NCBI GenBank assembly: GCA_028100865.1
Contig: JAOHJV010000021.1
Span: forward strand, 1 to 6,728
Length of the DNA: 6,728 bases
DNA from: Candidatus Pelagibacter sp.
GTDB taxonomy: Bacteria; Pseudomonadota; Alphaproteobacteria; Pelagibacterales; Pelagibacteraceae
Reading direction: 5' to 3'
Shown here: in pieces, positions 6,489-6,728 of the stretch
Layout of the letters: each line of letters begins with the position of its first letter
How positions within the stretch are numbered: position 1 is the stretch's first letter
The notes under the pieces: generated by a model
What the model saw: only the letters and a program-made list of their open reading frames with translations
The model's database searches: none
Told to the model about the DNA's origin: nothing
Position numbers and translations under genes: made by a program

Positions 6489-6728
6489 TTGTCTCCAAAA
6501 CATACGGCATTAATTGTTTTGGTAATGTTTTTTCTTGGTAGCGCTTATCCCCTTGGTAAATTTGGATTAAATTCATCAATGAATCCTATTTTCTTTGGCG
6601 CATTAAGAATGGGCTTTGTTTTTTTATGTTTATTACCATTTTGTAAAATAATTATTCCTAAAAAAAAATATATATTACCTTTAATAGGATTTTCTCTTTG
6701 TATGGGTGCTGGAGTAAATATGTTTTTA
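6489..6728 (+). CDS. DMT/EamA-type transporter, N-terminal 80 residues (cut by window end)
   Basis: An open frame beginning at TTG 6489, 4 nt after the dehydrogenase stop, runs to the last base without a stop. It encodes three hydrophobic segments: residues about 6-25 (TALIVLVMFFLGSAYPLGKF), 32-55 (NPIFFGALRMGFVFLCLLPF onward) and 62-80 (ILPLIGFSLCMGAG onward), with a basic KKK loop between the last two. The first helix with its GSAYPLGKFGL turn and the following NPIFFGALR are characteristic of the drug/metabolite transporter (EamA) family of ten-helix inner-membrane proteins, which often export amino acids or metabolites. A weak AGG at 6479-6481 could act as ribosome binding site. TTG is chosen because ATG 6525 would cut into the first helix. 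Two thirds or more of the gene lies outside the window, so completeness is unknown. Confidence 0.85.
   Translation, partial: MSPKHTALIVLVMFFLGSAYPLGKFGLNSSMNPIFFGALRMGFVFLCLLPFCKIIIPKKKYILPLIGFSLCMGAGVNMFL

Noticed and set aside
1..6728. tRNA, rRNA, CRISPR repeats, insertion sequences or phage genes
   Set aside because: No repeat arrays, terminal inverted repeats, transposase motifs or cloverleaf-like segments were seen on either strand.

Overview
The window is AT-rich DNA from a bacterium. Every gene lies on the + strand, spacers between genes run from overlap to 6 nt, and codons favour A/T in the third position. This compact layout, with flavin, thiamine-diphosphate and aldehyde-oxidising enzymes in one string, resembles a streamlined marine alphaproteobacterium (SAR11-like or similar). 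That taxon is an inference from composition and gene style; there is no rRNA or marker gene here to prove it.

Layout: positions 1-154 form a gene-free leader that ends in a near-perfect Shine-Dalgarno sequence. Seven genes follow. They are a luciferase-like flavin monooxygenase (155-1324), an acetolactate-synthase-type thiamine diphosphate (ThDP) enzyme broken by a frameshift (1321-3001), and a class I SAM-dependent methyltransferase (3002-3631). Next come a PF06684/DUF1185 'amino acid synthesis' family protein (3638-4225), an alpha/beta hydrolase also broken by a frameshift (4232-5010), an NAD(P)-dependent aldehyde dehydrogenase (5003-6484), and the first 80 codons of a DMT/EamA-type membrane transporter (6489 to the window end).

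The spacing says the seven genes are one transcription unit, and only the first has a recognisable ribosome binding site. Taken together they look like a small-molecule module: oxygenation by the flavoenzyme, C-C cleavage or decarboxylation by the ThDP enzyme, hydrolysis by the alpha/beta hydrolase, oxidation of an aldehyde by the dehydrogenase, and membrane transport by the EamA protein. The substrate cannot be read from the sequence. I know of no named pathway with this exact gene set, so the pathway remains a hypothesis.

The most unusual features are the two frame breaks. The ThDP enzyme needs a +1 shift at about 2388-2396, beside an A4 run. The hydrolase needs a -1 shift at an A7 run (4480-4486) that lies in the exact phase of an A AAA AAA slippery heptamer. 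Both proteins are otherwise complete with all catalytic motifs, so the breaks are either read or assembly errors, very recent mutations, or (best case for the hydrolase) sites of recoding or transcriptional slippage.
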